Source of the DNA: Pholis gunnellus
Lineage: Eukaryota; Chordata; Actinopteri; Perciformes; Pholidae
DNA: 64,000 bases
Assembly: GCA_910591455.2 (NCBI GenBank)
Contig: OU342806.1
Span: 27,653,517 to 27,717,516 of the forward strand
Direction: 5' to 3'
Within the stretch, counting starts at the first letter, position 1. Each line of letters begins with the position of its first letter. Positions 38,396 to 51,640 of this stretch are shown here, in pieces. The notes under the pieces were generated by a model. The model saw nothing but the letters and a program-made list of their open reading frames with translations, had not been told where the DNA came from and did not search any database. Made by a program: the position numbers and the translations under genes.

Positions 38396-39662
38396 ATGAT
38401 TTGAGGAACTGGAGCCCGTGAGCACTTCCAAAGATAATTAGATAGAGTAAAAAAAATCTTGTCGGGGAAATTTTTTTCTTTGAGTCTCATATTGTGTTTG
38501 GAACCATTTACTGGCAAGGTACTAGGATGGAATAAGATCTACCTTAGTGTTTGAGAATTTATTGATCAACTCTGTCTCAGATGAATCGTTTGTCAAACCG
38601 GCTTGGAAGAAGGCAAACTGTTAGTTTTAAACATCTGTCACAGTTTACAGTCCCACTTCCTGTTTCGACTTTTACCTGCTGGACTTACTTACAGGTCCAG
38701 CCATCTAGAATTGACATCCTGATTGGCAATGCTTTATCTATCCATCTGAAGGGGAAATGATTATGAAAGCTAAAGCAGTTCTCTGCCATCAGACCGCTTT
38801 AGTTTGACCATTTTTTAAGTTTTCACGTTACTGCTGGACATTTTCGTTGACCCACTGCGCCTTAAATCAGGTCGTAGGGTCATGAAAATATCATGCAGGA
38901 GCTCTTTTGTAAAACACTGATACAGGTTGTTTGTTATGCTTTAGCTAACATAAAATAAAGGTTGTTGTTTAAAATTTAGAGTGCGAGCAGGCCAGACGAC
39001 TGGATAGACACGCCTCTAGTTACTGATTGTACCATCTACATAATAACACAGGACTTTGATTATACGCAATTTATAGGAAATTGTGTTTATCGCTTTGTTA
39101 GCAGCTAATAAATAACTACTAATACTTTAGAGAGGAAGAGGAAGCATCCTGGGCTTAGACGAGTGGAGACAGGTGTGGCTATGTGATATTAATAAGGTGT
39201 AAAAGGGGACAAAAACATTCAACGTGATCCTCACTCAATGAATAAATACAGGAGAAGTATGTTTACAACCCTGCACAATACATCCCAGTGTAATACATCA
39301 CCAGCTGGGAACTGGATCCCAGTCGGCTGCCAGCCAAACAGTCTCCAGCTGGTAGCGACAATTTTAGAAGGCTCCCACTGTACCTTCACCGTTACACACC
39401 CAATGCCTCCAATTACCTCTAACAAGGAGTTTCACAGCAACAAAAAATCGCCATGTTCTCAGATTTAAGCAATTAAACAGAACTGTTAGAAGTAACCAAC
39501 AAAAGTAAAAAAAATATGACCCAAGTTGTAATAAACAGTAACAATCATGGAATATTTTGACTTTCTATATGTAGGAATACACGTCACATACTGTGCAAAG
39601 TATTTTATGTTACAGAAAATATCAAATAATGACAAAGAATCCCAGTGATTTCTCATGGCCGG
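38396..39662. other. Non-coding, no feature seen
   Basis: Only short frames and AT-rich DNA. Confidence 0.5.
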
Positions 39663-39970
39663 AGGCATTATGTGTTCTGGTTGTCTGTCCCAATCTCGTA
39701 ATATCTAAAGAATGCCTTGAGGGAGTTTCTTCAAATTTGTCAGAAACACTCAACTGAATTCAATAGATCTTTAATTTGGTCAGGAACACCCACCTTGACT
39801 CAAGGCTGAACTGATTACATTTTAGTGGTCTAAGGTCACAAGGTTTTTTTTTTGCCATAACTCAAGAATTCATATGCTAGTTATGACAAGTTCACACAAA
39901 TGTTTAACGGGATCAAATGATGAATGATTACAACATGACTGGTTTATGGAGGCCAACAACCACTAAGGTG
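39663..39970 (+). repeat. Interspersed repeat, family F, copy 1
   Basis: Shares TTCTTCAAATTTGTCAGAAA-type text, CTCAAGGCTGAACTGATTAC, TAACTCAAGAATTCATATGC and CACACAAATGTTTAACGGGA with 51409-51640, in the same order. Confidence 0.75.
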
Positions 39971-42900
39971 TGTTCTTTATACTTTAAATTCATACTTTCA
40001 AAAAATTCACAGTATACCGCCTTACGTATCGCAACCCATTGAATCGCAACCCCTATATCATGATATGCATTGTATCGCCAGATTCTTGCCAACACACAGT
40101 GTTTGGTGTGTTTCCAGCTCATACATACTGCATCAGGCTGATTGGACAGCTATCAAAACAGCCAAATGCAACGGAGGACCACTAGAGACGGATGAATTCC
40201 ACCTCACGTGGTCCTCAGACCACCCTAGGGGGTTCCCCTCATGGTTCCCGGAGACATGACCCTGACATGTGATATGAGCATCCATCATATGTGTCTGCCA
40301 GCGTCATCGCTAACATAGTCAGAGAGGGGCAGAAGCAGGAGAGCCCGTTGAGTTAGAGACCAGCCTTTAAATGGAAAGCCTTCGCACAGCACATGTTGAC
40401 TGAACTCCAGATGGAACGAGCTGCATTACGAATGCATTCTCTGTCTCTGCCTCACGGGATGGCCACAGGAAGGAATGTTAATGAGCTACACCGTACATGC
40501 ATATACATTATCGGGTAATGCGTCCATGTGCGTTAGTTCTACTTTCTCACGGGGCGTAGCGTTGCTTGTCTCTTTCTTCGGGGATAAGGAAAAGGTGTTC
40601 CCCGGCGCATTGTTCCTTTTCATTTACATAATAAATGTTCATTTCTTGTTATGCAGCAGTGCCGGTCTCTATCTGGAATCTGAATAACAAGTGAGGGTTG
40701 TCTGTATGAGTGTGGAGGTGAAGAGACGGATCGTCAAACATGGCGCGATATGTTTTATGTTCATACTGACATACAGGGCTGGTTAAATATTGGGTATTGG
40801 CGAGTCTTTTTTTATATATATATTTTTATCCAATATTTTTATATTTTACGTTTCTGTTAAGTTTTTGATAATTGTCATCTTCAAATTTCCCTCGGGATAA
40901 TAGTAATAAGATTACCTCATAGGAGAAGACATTTCATTGTTTTATTACACGCATTACTGCTCTACACACACTTTACATACAATACAACACAGCTGCATTG
41001 ACAGAATAATAATAAGAAGTCAAAAATGAACCACGGGGCTGATATATTAGAGAAGGCCTCCCAGATGGCAGCAGCTCAAACCGATCACACAGTTGGCGTT
41101 GTGGTGGAGCACAAATCCTTTCCCAGTGATGTTACTGGGCTGTGTTGACAGGAATGGTTTTGTATTTAAAGTGGAGATACCCAAACTTCTATGTTATGCA
41201 CTTTCTACCACTGCTTTATGGACACTTTCCATAATACTGGGGCTAATACCAAAGACATTACACCTTGGACGGAGCATTCATTGCAAATTGGATGCAGACC
41301 GTTCGCTGTCCTGTTCGTCCCCCGTTGAGCATCATTTTGTCTCCCATGCACACGTGTGCAAAGTCTAATTTGGGCTTAACTAGGTAAACATGCTGCACGT
41401 ATTTATCAAAAAAAGATGACTATTGTCAAAGATATGAACAAAAGTCAAATATATGCGTAGCTATTTCAAACTATCAACGACAGATTACACCAACGCAGGG
41501 ATGATGTCACATCCTGTTCGGCAGCACTGACGACTAATTCTTTAATATTCCTTAATGTTAAAATTTGAATGCACCTTCCCCTTGGGATGTTTTGGCACCT
41601 CACGATTCGATTCAGAGGGCCACGATGCCATTATAAAACCATTATCTATCATCTTGATGCATCATTTTTCTATACCTGATTTATTGTTTCTCACTGTGAC
41701 TATCTGCTATTTTCAAAACACTGCACATTTGTAATGATTCATGATTAAACAACAGATGAATTGACTTCCATCATCTTTTATTAATTCAATATTAGTAACA
41801 AATAGAAGAGATGTGTCAACTGGAGGGTTGCATTGACAAGCATTGCAAAGACAATAGATAACATTGTGCCTGTAGCAGCATCCTGTAGTAAAAGCACATC
41901 ATTCAGCATGTTCTGAGTCATTTGACAGAACAAGCTGCTCTTATTCACTAATAAATAATATAGACCTCTCTTCAAACAAATCCCCCTGTTATAGGCAATG
42001 AGCATTCAGCTTCCTGGAACATGTGCTGAAACTATACATACAGGGATTCGGTCACACAAGAGTCTATGGCAAAGGATGTCACGCATAGCGTGTTACTACC
42101 ATCCTAGCTGCTTTCCTCAGTGACTCCATGACTTTAGCTTTGGTTTGGTTGTAGAGTACAGCTGTGTCCGTAAAAACGTTGAGGTGAATGTTCCAAAGTG
42201 TGTGACATAGCGCGAAAGCTCTGATTCTCAATGACTGAGTAGGGGCTCAAATCCTTGTCAAAAAAAGTGTCAATCGGCTTCGTGATTCATTTTGTTCTTT
42301 CCGAGTTGGGCAGGAGAAGAGGCGAAATGCTTCCATACGTTAGCTTCTATGCCAGGTGCTGCCGGTCGGATCGTATCCATATTCTGCTGCTCATGCTCAG
42401 CCGCCCTCACCAAACCTCTGCTGGTATTTAGCCTAGCTTAGAACGTAAGCAAGAGGCACATATAATGTCTGTTGTGTTCAGGGTTACTGAACACTTACTT
42501 ACTTACTTACTTACTTACTACTGCCACCCCTACTACCATGTCATCATTCTCTTAGGCTGCAGCATATTTCATAAAGTCTGCTTCACCCAAAACCTTTTAG
42601 GAGTCACCATTGTTGTTTAAAACGAAAAGTGTCGCGTATACGCACACCTAAGCCACGCCCCTGACTGCCAGCAGCTCCTCACAGGATGTCGATTGATCCG
42701 AACACAAACTCATTACTTGAAGCTTGACGAGATGCATTAGCATGCGATCCTGTGATTCTGTCATGATCTCGTGACATTGCGAGAATCCAGCGGAAACAGT
42801 CCATGTAGTCATTTAAAACGGTTGCAGTTGAAGTGGAATTCGACCCAGAAATTCATTAACACACGGGGGAAACAAAACTGGTGATAATACACATAGAACC

Positions 42901-43795
42901 TGTGCTAATAAGGGTCTGTTAACCAGAAATCATATGTCAATACTTTCCTGTCCCAGTCAGCCACAAGTTTCCATTCAACAGGTTGATGTGTGAAAACCAC
43001 AGCAGCTCTGCCACAGAGAACTCCATCTGGAACACGGGAGGTTCGCTGATGTGTTTGAGAGAGAAAAACAAAAACAAGCATGGCACACGGTCAAGGTGGA
43101 GGCTCAGGAGGAACTCTCCTTTGAGGCCGTTGCGTTGAAGGCAGTGGTGCAAAGACAGAATTCACAGTGTGCATTACCAAGCTGTGAACATTCCACTCAA
43201 AACGAAATCCCAGAGTGACAGAGCAGCTGTCAGAGTGAGAAGGATCTTTTGCTGTGGTAGTGCGTGTTGTTGTGAAAGGTTGATTACTCCTTTGACGATG
43301 ACAAAAGGCTGATAGACTCTACGTTTGGGTTACAGAGAAGAAATGAACATTGACGACCTGAAATTGTCCCGACAGCAACAGTGTGTTAGTGTAGTATGAT
43401 ATTATATTTCTATATTACTCAAGTCCAAGTAAGATGGGATAGAAGGGTTGTAAACATGAACTCCTGTAATTCACAGATATACTAGCTTAACTTTTCACCT
43501 ACAGTGGATTCTGTCATGGTGTCTGCCTCCCATCAATGCCACAACCCATTGGATGCACACTGTAGAGTGTCAGCGTATATGGGTCAAAGCTGGAACGTTA
43601 TTGATCAGAGGCACAAGATGTCACCCATCACGTGCTTCAGTTCAATATACATTCAGTATGATAACGAGCACTGAGGAAAGCAGTCCGACATGTTTAAATG
43701 TGTTGTAATGACCTGGTTACTGTGAATCAGTACTGTATATATGCAGCAGACCAATACTCACGTCTCTGCTACCCCAACCATGTTCTGAGACCATA
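39971..43795. other. Non-coding with transposon scraps
   Basis: TATCGCAACCCATTGAATCG near 40028 and CGATTCGATTCAGAGGGCCA near 41605 look like ends of old DNA elements. (ACTT)n at 42493-42519. No gene recognised. Confidence 0.45.
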
Positions 43796-44226
43796 CACTC
43801 CTAGTAATAAAGATGCTAACTAGAGCCATAGGGTTCTTTGGCTTGTCCCCATAGGAGAATCCTTTTTGGTTTCCGTTCAGAGAGGGTTCTACATACAACC
43901 GATCTGTGATAGTTTCCAACCAGTACTCCCTATGAACGGTTCTACAGAGAATACTTCTATGGGGTAATCAGAGAACCCTTTTATATTCAGAGGGTTTCAT
44001 CTAGAACCCATCCAGGGTTCCTCATGAGGCCCCTAATGATGTGGTGCAGCGCAACCCACAGCAACCATGTTTTCCAATCACAGTGTTTCCAAAAAGGGTT
44101 CTTTGGATGAAAGGACCCTTAATGGAGCCTTTAGTCTCACAAAGAACCCTAGAAAAACCTTTTCATCCAAAAAGGATCATTAGACCATCAGGAAGAACCC
44201 TTTTGGAACCCTAATCTCTAAGAGTG
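43796..44226. mobile_element. GAACC-rich non-autonomous DNA element
   Basis: Left CACTCCTAGTAATAAAGATG resembles the inverse of the right end (CTAATCTCTAAGAGTG). The interior is dense with AGGGTTCTTTGG and its complement AAGAACCCT, a pattern seen in a common teleost repeat with imperfect inverted ends. Confidence 0.65.
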
Positions 44227-44389
44227 TGGCCTACAGCTTGTTCGGTGTATTTCGTGGTGATTTGCTGCTTCCTAATTTGGCGGCAACGGTTGCCGAGGCT
44301 TTTTCTTACAGCAAAAAAGTGTTGTACACAGTACTGAAGCCGGTGTCTCATTCTTATTGTGTCTTGGTTTGTCTGACCATCAGTCAGAA

Positions 44390-44422
44390 CCCCCCCCCCC
44401 CCCAAAAAGAATTTAGCAGAAC

Positions 44423-44453
<31 letters not shown>

Positions 44454-44456
44454 AAG
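44390..44456 (+). repeat. Paired poly(C) runs and poly(A)
   Basis: Two C runs, about 14 and 23 bases, separated by AAAAAGAATTTAGCAGAA, then a 12-base A run. Confidence 0.95.
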
Positions 44457-44943
44457 AAAATATCCATTACGTAGGACAACAAAACATAGCAGCAAAACCT
44501 CACAATTGAGAAGCTGGAACCAGACAACCTTTAGCATTGCAGCTTGAAAAAGAACGTAAAGTTCCAGTTAGTTTCAGCTCTAAACTTGAATTCAAGATTG
44601 CATCTCATGCACAAGTTTTCAAAATCTACTTATCAGTTGAACATGACAGCATACCTGCTTCCTGTATTACAGCGATATCAAGAGTGTATCTGCTAAACCA
44701 GGCAGAAAATCTGCTAATATTAGATATTGGGTGCTAAAAATAGATTTCAATGGCCACAAGCCAAAGAAAGGCGTTTGACTGTGACAGTAGAAGCATGTAA
44801 ACGATCGTGTGTGCGTGTGTGTGTGAGTGTGTATATGTCCACTGCAGATGTAATCATGCTAACAGCTGGTGCAACATGCTGAATGAGCTCCCATCCTCAC
44901 TATCAAAGGCTGCTCTGTGCAAACCCCCGCTGAACTGCAGCTG

Positions 44944-44945
<2 letters not shown>

Positions 44946-44992
<47 letters not shown>

Positions 44993-44994
44993 GG
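44946..44994 (+). repeat. (GT)n joined to G19
   Basis: GT at 44946-44975 runs directly into 19 consecutive G. Confidence 0.97.
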
Positions 44995-47335
44995 ATTGTC
45001 CAAAGGCTTTTTTTTTTTACTTCATTCCAGTTTCTTTGACTGCACAAGATGTTGTGATATGAGGTGAGGACGGAGAGGAATGTATCCCGAGGGAGTCACC
45101 GAGGCTTTAGGCCGACACATACTGTTTGATTATATGAATATGCTACAGTACAGACACTGTACATTAGTGCAAGGCAGGTGGATATTTCTATTGCAGTGCA
45201 TGATTGTCCATGGATGTGTGCACTGATATTTGAATATTAAATAAACATAATAAGACACCAGGTAAACATGGAGCAAGTTTGCAGTCACTGCAAATTATTA
45301 TTATATTGTTAATATAACAGTTTTGATTAGAATATGACAGAAACTCATGAAACATCTGTCAGGAGCCCATTTCAAATAAAGGTTTTCTCAGTGTTGTTGT
45401 TTTTTTAATGGGAGGTTAATTAGACTGACCTTTCCGTCTACCTCTTTATTCTCACCACCTCATCTCCTCATCTGTCCTTGTCCAAGACCCCTCATCCTAT
45501 CCAACCCGTCCTCACTCCCAACGCATCCATTAAGGCAGCTGGTCCGTACTCATCAGCGTCTGACACACGTTTAATCAGCCGAGCTGACCTTCAACTAAAT
45601 GGTTTGTTGCCTCAACCTAACTTCCTGTGGAGATGGAAGTTCATTTTGAAAAGATGCTAAGCATGTACCGCGTGAATAGAGTGCTGCAGGAATGAGTCGT
45701 TTTTGCACTACCAGTTCCCTCACTTCAAAGTCTATGTGTTTTTGGTCAGATGTCTGTAATAATGTCTGTGGTTCACACAAGCTGAAGAGATTTCAAAGTC
45801 ATCCCTAGAACACTAATCCTCCTTTAGCTCAGTGGTGGAGCCGTGAAGTCATGTGACCGCGGCATGGTTCCTTTATAGCCTAGCGTTAGCTTTTTACTTC
45901 TGCTTCAAAAATCATAAAAGTTGTGCTCATTTGTCAGGATTATCTTGATGAACAAAACGTTTTAAGTATCATAAACGTTTGTTTGCCACAGAGATTCTTT
46001 TCTGCAATAATCCAAAATCCAATGGAAACATCCCATTGGCTCTTTGTGGACCGGTGCGATGCACTTTAAGAGGGTGGAAGAGCATTCGGTACTCTCTGAA
46101 CTGGGCTGTGGATTTATTGCAGTGTAGGTCTCACAGTGAGTCCAGCTTATTGTGATCTCTACAATTTTTCTGCAAAGCACTTTATTCCTGGATACAACTA
46201 ATACAGTCATTTGCTGTATGATTAACCCATGATGCACTGCACTTCCTCCAGTTGACAGAGATAAAGCGCACTGACTGAAAACAGACTGATTTGACTCTCA
46301 CATGGGGTCATCAGAGCTGAAGGGCTCATGGAGCTGAATGTTTGCGTGTGTGTGTGTGTCTCAGACCGGGCTCCCTAAAGGAACCTCAGGCCAACAACAC
46401 TGAACACCGCAGGACACATGTCCAACCAGCAGGACGCTCCGAGATCCAGGATCAGGATCAGAGAAGGAGGGGGGGGGACGCAGCAGGTGGTGTGGATGTT
46501 TGACAGAGAGAGTGTCATCTGACATGAGTGTATGTGCGGCGTCCTGTTTGATGGATGAGAGCAAAGTAGTGCCATGTGAAGATCTTTTCAAATGAAAGGT
46601 GAGAGGAATGAACTTGACTTTAGAGCTTGAACTCCACTTCAGATGCTTTTCTCTGTGGTGTATTAAATGTGGAACATTATGATGTCATGTTGGCGTCCAT
46701 CATATCACTCACAAACAATACATGACGGAAACAGTTTCCTTTACAGTTTATCATCTGAATGTTCTAGTACAAATGTCATACTTTTATTATTTATGTATTG
46801 TGGTAGTTTGGCCCAGCGCAGTGAGCGCTGTTGGAGGTTGATTCCAATGAGGCAGCACAAAGTGAGATGTCACTATCTGGGTTATTGAGACGTTGATATT
46901 TGGTGATTTTCTCCAGCAGAGTGTGTGTACCATGTGTAACAATTACAGAAAGGTGTTTAAAAATACCCTTTTTAGATGAAACAAATGAGGTATCACGTGT
47001 TAATTGTTGTAGAAGTAGTTGTAGGTGGATTTTGTTATCGTTGGACAGAGCAGGGCTGTTTGCCCTTGTTTCCAGTCTTTGTGCTAAGCTAAGCTAATAT
47101 AACTTCCTGCTACCTGCCCATTTGCACTGTTGTATATTGTATACTATATATGTGTATGTTTTTAATGGAGTGTAGCATTATGGGTATTGTATGTATATAG
47201 TGTTTTTTTTAAATAAACTTACGTCAAATAAACCACGTTTAGTCACGTCGCATACGCACGTGAAATGAGCGTCAGAAGCCATGGAGCATTGAACAAGCTG
47301 TGTTATGTGACGCGTTGGGAGTGATTAGTAAAAGA
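44995..47335. other. Non-coding, no gene seen
   Basis: Short frames only. GT tract at 46345-46358 and G9 at 46471. Confidence 0.5.
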
Positions 47336-47785
47336 TATAGGCTGTATATAAGAAGTGGACGTAGTCCTTGTGAAGTCACCCAGTGGTTGGCGGACTGATG
47401 TTTGCCATTTTGGCTATCGCCATCTTGTTTTTTTGCAACCAGTGAACAGAAGTGACCATATTTGTACTGTGAAGGAGTGACATAGAAACGCCGTATACAG
47501 CTCTGGAAGCGATAGCATCCCCTGCTTTATGGTCTGTTTGACTCTAAATGGACCATCATTTACTAAATGAACATCATGCTGTATTGAAGAAGACTTGAAA
47601 CTAGAGATTGAGACCACAAACTCATGTTTACAATGTTTACTGAGGTAATAAATCAAGAGAGAAGTAGAGTCATTTTCTCATAGACTTCTATACAACCAGA
47701 GGAGTCGCCCCCTGGTGGACATTAGAGGTTTAAGTTTAAGCATTGGCTTCACTTTTCAGGAGCTGGGGTTGACGCCTGGTTAAAG
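47336..47785 (+). repeat. Interspersed repeat, family A, copy 5
   Basis: Starts at GGCTGTATATAAGAAGTGGA and runs through the full core to a CCTGGTGGACATTAGAGG tail. In the 200-bp core I see only about two substitutions and one 3-base gap relative to copy 1, so the two are close relatives. Confidence 0.87.
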
Positions 47786-48239
47786 ATATCTTTTGTTTCT
47801 GCGTGTGTTAAATATAGATTGAAGGAACTCAAGCACTTATAGTATAGTACGATTCTAGTTTCCTGATAGACATCATGGACTTAAAAATACTAGAAACCAT
47901 CTCCTAACAGCGGCAACGCCAAATCAGGCTAGATACGTAAAGTGAGGGGCCAGTGACCGCTTCCCTACTTCCAACCTCCCTACTTCCTACGCCCATTCTT
48001 GGACCGCGCCCATCTTTAAACTCAACCTTCATTTTGAAGTCAACAACACACCTGTAATGTTTCACGACTGCATCATCAAAATACCAAAGTGTCTGTAATA
48101 AGGGCAGCACGTCTTTAAACCAGTGGTTAACAGTTGTTTTTAACTCAATATAAAAGTATGGATTTTAAAGACCTGCTTTGAGCTTCCTTGACACGACGTG
48201 TTTGTGAACCCCCTTTAGTCTTCCAGTCCCCATTAGTAT

Positions 48240-48440
48240 CTTTCAGAGTGCAATGCTAACGGCGCACAGAGCCCCGTCTCTGCAGGCTCAGGGAGGAGGG
48301 TCACCAGCTAAACTGGGTCACTTGGAACACCAACACGTCGAGCAATTATGGCCAATTAATCCTGCTATCTCCGCTCTGGATCTCTCTATTTAAACCGGCC
48401 CGTTCTGCTCCGCTTGACGAGCATTCGCTGCGACAGCCGA
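48240..48440. other. Candidate conserved non-coding element
   Basis: Non-repetitive GC-richer DNA with homeobox-like cores (GAGCAATTATGG, CCAATTAATCCTGC). No frame. Inference from composition and motif only. Confidence 0.3.
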
Positions 48441-48927
48441 TGTGCCATTTCTTTCTCGTCTTTCTCCCCCCACCTCCTCGAGCACAAGCACACACAGCAG
48501 CCAGCACTAACTGTGGCTGTCCCAATGCAGAGAGGAGGCTCGCTACAGGGGGATGGAAACGTCTGGAATCAGCAAGAAACCGCCAATAAAACCAATAACA
48601 AACATGGTCGTCATAAGTTCATCCTCAGGCATTTGGCTATTTCTTTCATATTCTGACCATCATTTTATATGAATAATAACAGGGACATGCTCCCCGAGGA
48701 CAGGCCACAACATTTTAAACAGTTAGTTTTACGGAATCAGGTGCATCATGGGTATTGACTTGTCCAGCTGCGGTTGCACTTTAGTCTCCCTCTGTGGTGC
48801 CTCAGCTGTCAGGATTGTGGTCTGAAGAGGAGAGGATGCAGCCGTTAAGCCGTGCTGTCAGAGCCGCTTGGGTCCGAGTGGATCATCGGATTCAGACACC
48901 TTTCAGCCACACCTCGTGTGTGCTGTA

Positions 48928-48928
<1 letters not shown>

Positions 48929-48972
<44 letters not shown>
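48929..48972 (+). repeat. (TG)n microsatellite
   Basis: 44 bp of TG. Confidence 0.98.
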
Positions 48973-48974
<2 letters not shown>

Positions 48975-49087
48975 CAGTAGGGATTGTCACTGTCTGTGGA
49001 TCTCAATGAAGCCTGCGTCTGTCAGATAAGTGGCCAGATTGTGTTGATATCTGGAGTACGGCCTCGTTCAAACGGATTGCTCTAATG

Positions 49088-49345
49088 CAGTGTCGGGCCG
49101 TATATTTTATACCTGGGCCTTCAGTGCTGTCCTACTACAGTTGAACCACCTCCTAATAACCTCATTATGACGCCACAGCTACGGTTTATTATTTGTTTCT
49201 AGGGGTGTAACAATACACGTATTTGTATTAAACCGTTCGGTACGAGGCTTACGAACCGAACGATACATTTGAATAATACTAGTGCATTTGGAAAATGCAG
49301 AAGCTTAAATTGTGGGAAATATAATGTTTTGGACTTCGCTCAAAC
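49088..49345. mobile_element. Left end of an hAT-like element related to 26233-27337
   Basis: Starts CAGTGTCGGGCCGTATATTT after CTCTAATG and shares about 200 bp with the 26 kb copy (CTGGGCCTTCAGTGCTG, CCGTTCGGTACGAGGCTTAC, GTGCATTTGGAAAATGCAGA). The right end was not found. Confidence 0.65.
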
Positions 49346-50357
49346 TGGCAACCCACCACGTAAGAGACTCAAAGACAAAACATTGTACTCTGGAGTGGTG
49401 CGTGTGTTCTGGGAGGCTACGCTAAACTAGCTTAGCAGGAGAACAAAAGCAGCACTCACGCTACAAACTCTCCCTGCAGCGCAACTGTCTGTTATTCTTA
49501 TAGACTGTAAATTTGAATTCCAACAGGTCGTTCGAATATTAAATGTTCTTCCCAAGTTCCAACAGATTGAATTTCAAATAAAAAGTGATAGCATCATTAC
49601 AAACAGCTCCATCTTATAAAGCGTTTATCTGTACATTTTCTGTTACAGTACTAGAGCTACACTACACAGATTGAATGTGTGCATGTCTCAATAAGATCCT
49701 TAAACTGGAGAGTTCTCCTCAGTCTTTATTGTCCCACGTTACTTCAACCACCACATGACCCTTGTGCAGGTCCACTCTGAACTCACCGTCTGCATTTCTG
49801 AGCATTCATTATCATCTTAAAGAATAGATTTGGATCTTTTTCAAGTCTGTCTTACACAGCTGAAAATGTATTGGATTGAATTTGATTCGCAAAGTTCTGT
49901 CGGAAAAAATAAACTCATATCTTCTATTCATTAATAGAAAAATACAATTGTCTTCCTCGTGATTTAAAAAAAAATGTTTATTAGTGTTGTCGGCTGACAC
50001 TAATAATGAATTTAATGATCAGAAAAGACCAAAATCATCAACATGTCTGACTTTTAATAATACAAATAAAACAAAGGGCCCAGTAATGTTTAGTAGTTTA
50101 GTAGCTGGTCTCTTTCATTATTATCCAACAAATCGGAGGTTTGGCACCTTAGTGAGAATAAAACCACAGTTTGTGCTGCTTCTTTGATGTTCCTCTACAA
50201 CTCCCGTCCACCTCATCCTCCTCCTCTGTTACGTAAAGTCAGCTGGACCGACACGCCGGTGTCCACCCACTCTCCGCCTGCCAGCACTCATCGATCCAAC
50301 TCGTATCTGCCAGGAAAAATGCTGTTCAAGTGCATATTTATAAACTGCATGTGTTTC

Positions 50358-50360
<3 letters not shown>
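49346..50360. other. Non-coding, no feature seen
   Basis: AT-rich DNA after the hAT end, with no supported gene. Confidence 0.5.

Positions 50361-50396
<36 letters not shown>
50361..50396 (+). repeat. (TG)n microsatellite
   Basis: 36 bp of TG. Confidence 0.98.
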
Positions 50397-50398
<2 letters not shown>

Positions 50399-50754
50399 CA
50401 TGTGTAAGAGCAGACTGCTGTGTGCAGATCTATGTGAGTGGGCTTCTGTTTTTTTTATTATTCATAATACCGTATGTGTGTAATCCCTTTGCAGTTCTGT
50501 AATGGAGCTCATTTACAACCTGCTGCACACTGGTATCTTCTGCTGCTGCTGGTTCTGAACACGTTATATTCAGCTCCTCGGCTGAAACAAGTGAAGGTAA
50601 AATGTGCAGCTGAGAGTCTTGGCCAAAGAGTCTGCAGCACAGGAAGTGATGCGTTCTATATTTTCAAGAGAAGAAGCATTGAGAAGAACAGCTGCTTGCA
50701 TGCACACAACAGTGCTGTTACCGCATGCTAACGGTCTGATGAAGGCATTGAATG

Positions 50755-51027
50755 CTAAATGGACTGTACTTGTATAGTTCTTTAGTAGTCTTCCGACCAC
50801 TCAAAGCTCTTTAACACCACATGTCATCATTCACACCCACTCACACCACGGTAACACCTGCCCATCAGGACTATCTAATCATTCACACACCGCAGGAACA
50901 GCCTGCGGGAGCAACTTAGGGTTAAGTGTCTTGCCCAAGGACACATCGACATGGACTAGTGGAGCCGGGGATCGAATCGCTGATCCTCTGATCCTCTGAC
51001 CCTCTGACTGCTCTACCACTGATCCCA
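50755..51027 (-). mobile_element. tRNA-derived SINE, full-length looking, minus strand
   Basis: Read on the minus strand: A-box-like GTGGTAGAGCAGTCAGAGGG, a short AGAGGATC duplication, B-box GCGATTCGATCCCCGG, GTCCTTGGGCAAGACACTTA, then TTTGAGTGGTCGGAAGACTA and a tail ending CAGTCCATTT. It is about 270 bp. The tRNA-like head is too altered to be a working tRNA gene. Confidence 0.85.
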
Positions 51028-51408
51028 TTGTTTGACTGCTTCCAGGGAGATAATTGCGTACCATAAGAAAAGCAGCACCTGTCCAGAGAGAACTGTGGCA
51101 TCAGAGATGATATTTTCATGACCTGGTGGTTTACCTCTGCAGCCTTCAGCTCTTTCAGCACAACTCAAACATCCACAATCTGACCGATGGTTAAGAGACA
51201 ACACGTTCATTTTCATATCGACGGGTGTGTCCCTTCTGTTTGAACTGAACACTGCACTGGAGCTGAGTGGCATGATTTTTTCTGCCAGTGTTGGAGGATG
51301 ACTGACATCATAATTATGACTGTGTATTGGCCAGAGTATGGCGATATGGCAGGCATCACGTTACAGGGGTTACCATTCAATACACTGCCTCCGCATGTCC
51401 GGTCCATT

Positions 51409-51640
51409 CTCGCTGTATCTCTTTGTGGGAATTCCTTCAAACCCTGGCACAAACGGCCACTTGGGCTCAAGGATGAACTGATTAGTAATTTGAGGTCAAA
51501 GGTCACTGTAACTCAAGAATTCATGTGCTAATTCTGACAATTTCACACAAATGTCTAACGGGATAAAATGATGACGTGATGACATTTTTGGAAAGACATG
51601 GATGTAAACTGCAACTTGACTGGTTGGGGTAGTTATACAA
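51409..51640 (+). repeat. Interspersed repeat, family F, copy 2
   Basis: Matching blocks are CTCAAGGATGAACTGATTAG, GGTCAAAGGTCACTGTAACT, CAAGAATTCATGTGCTAATT and CACACAAATGTCTAACGGGA. The frame overlapping it (51298-51531) is not supported as a gene. Confidence 0.75.

Noticed and set aside
50930..51027. tRNA gene on the minus strand
   Set aside because: A- and B-box-like sequences are present but the cloverleaf is broken by an AGAGGATC duplication and the rest is a SINE body.
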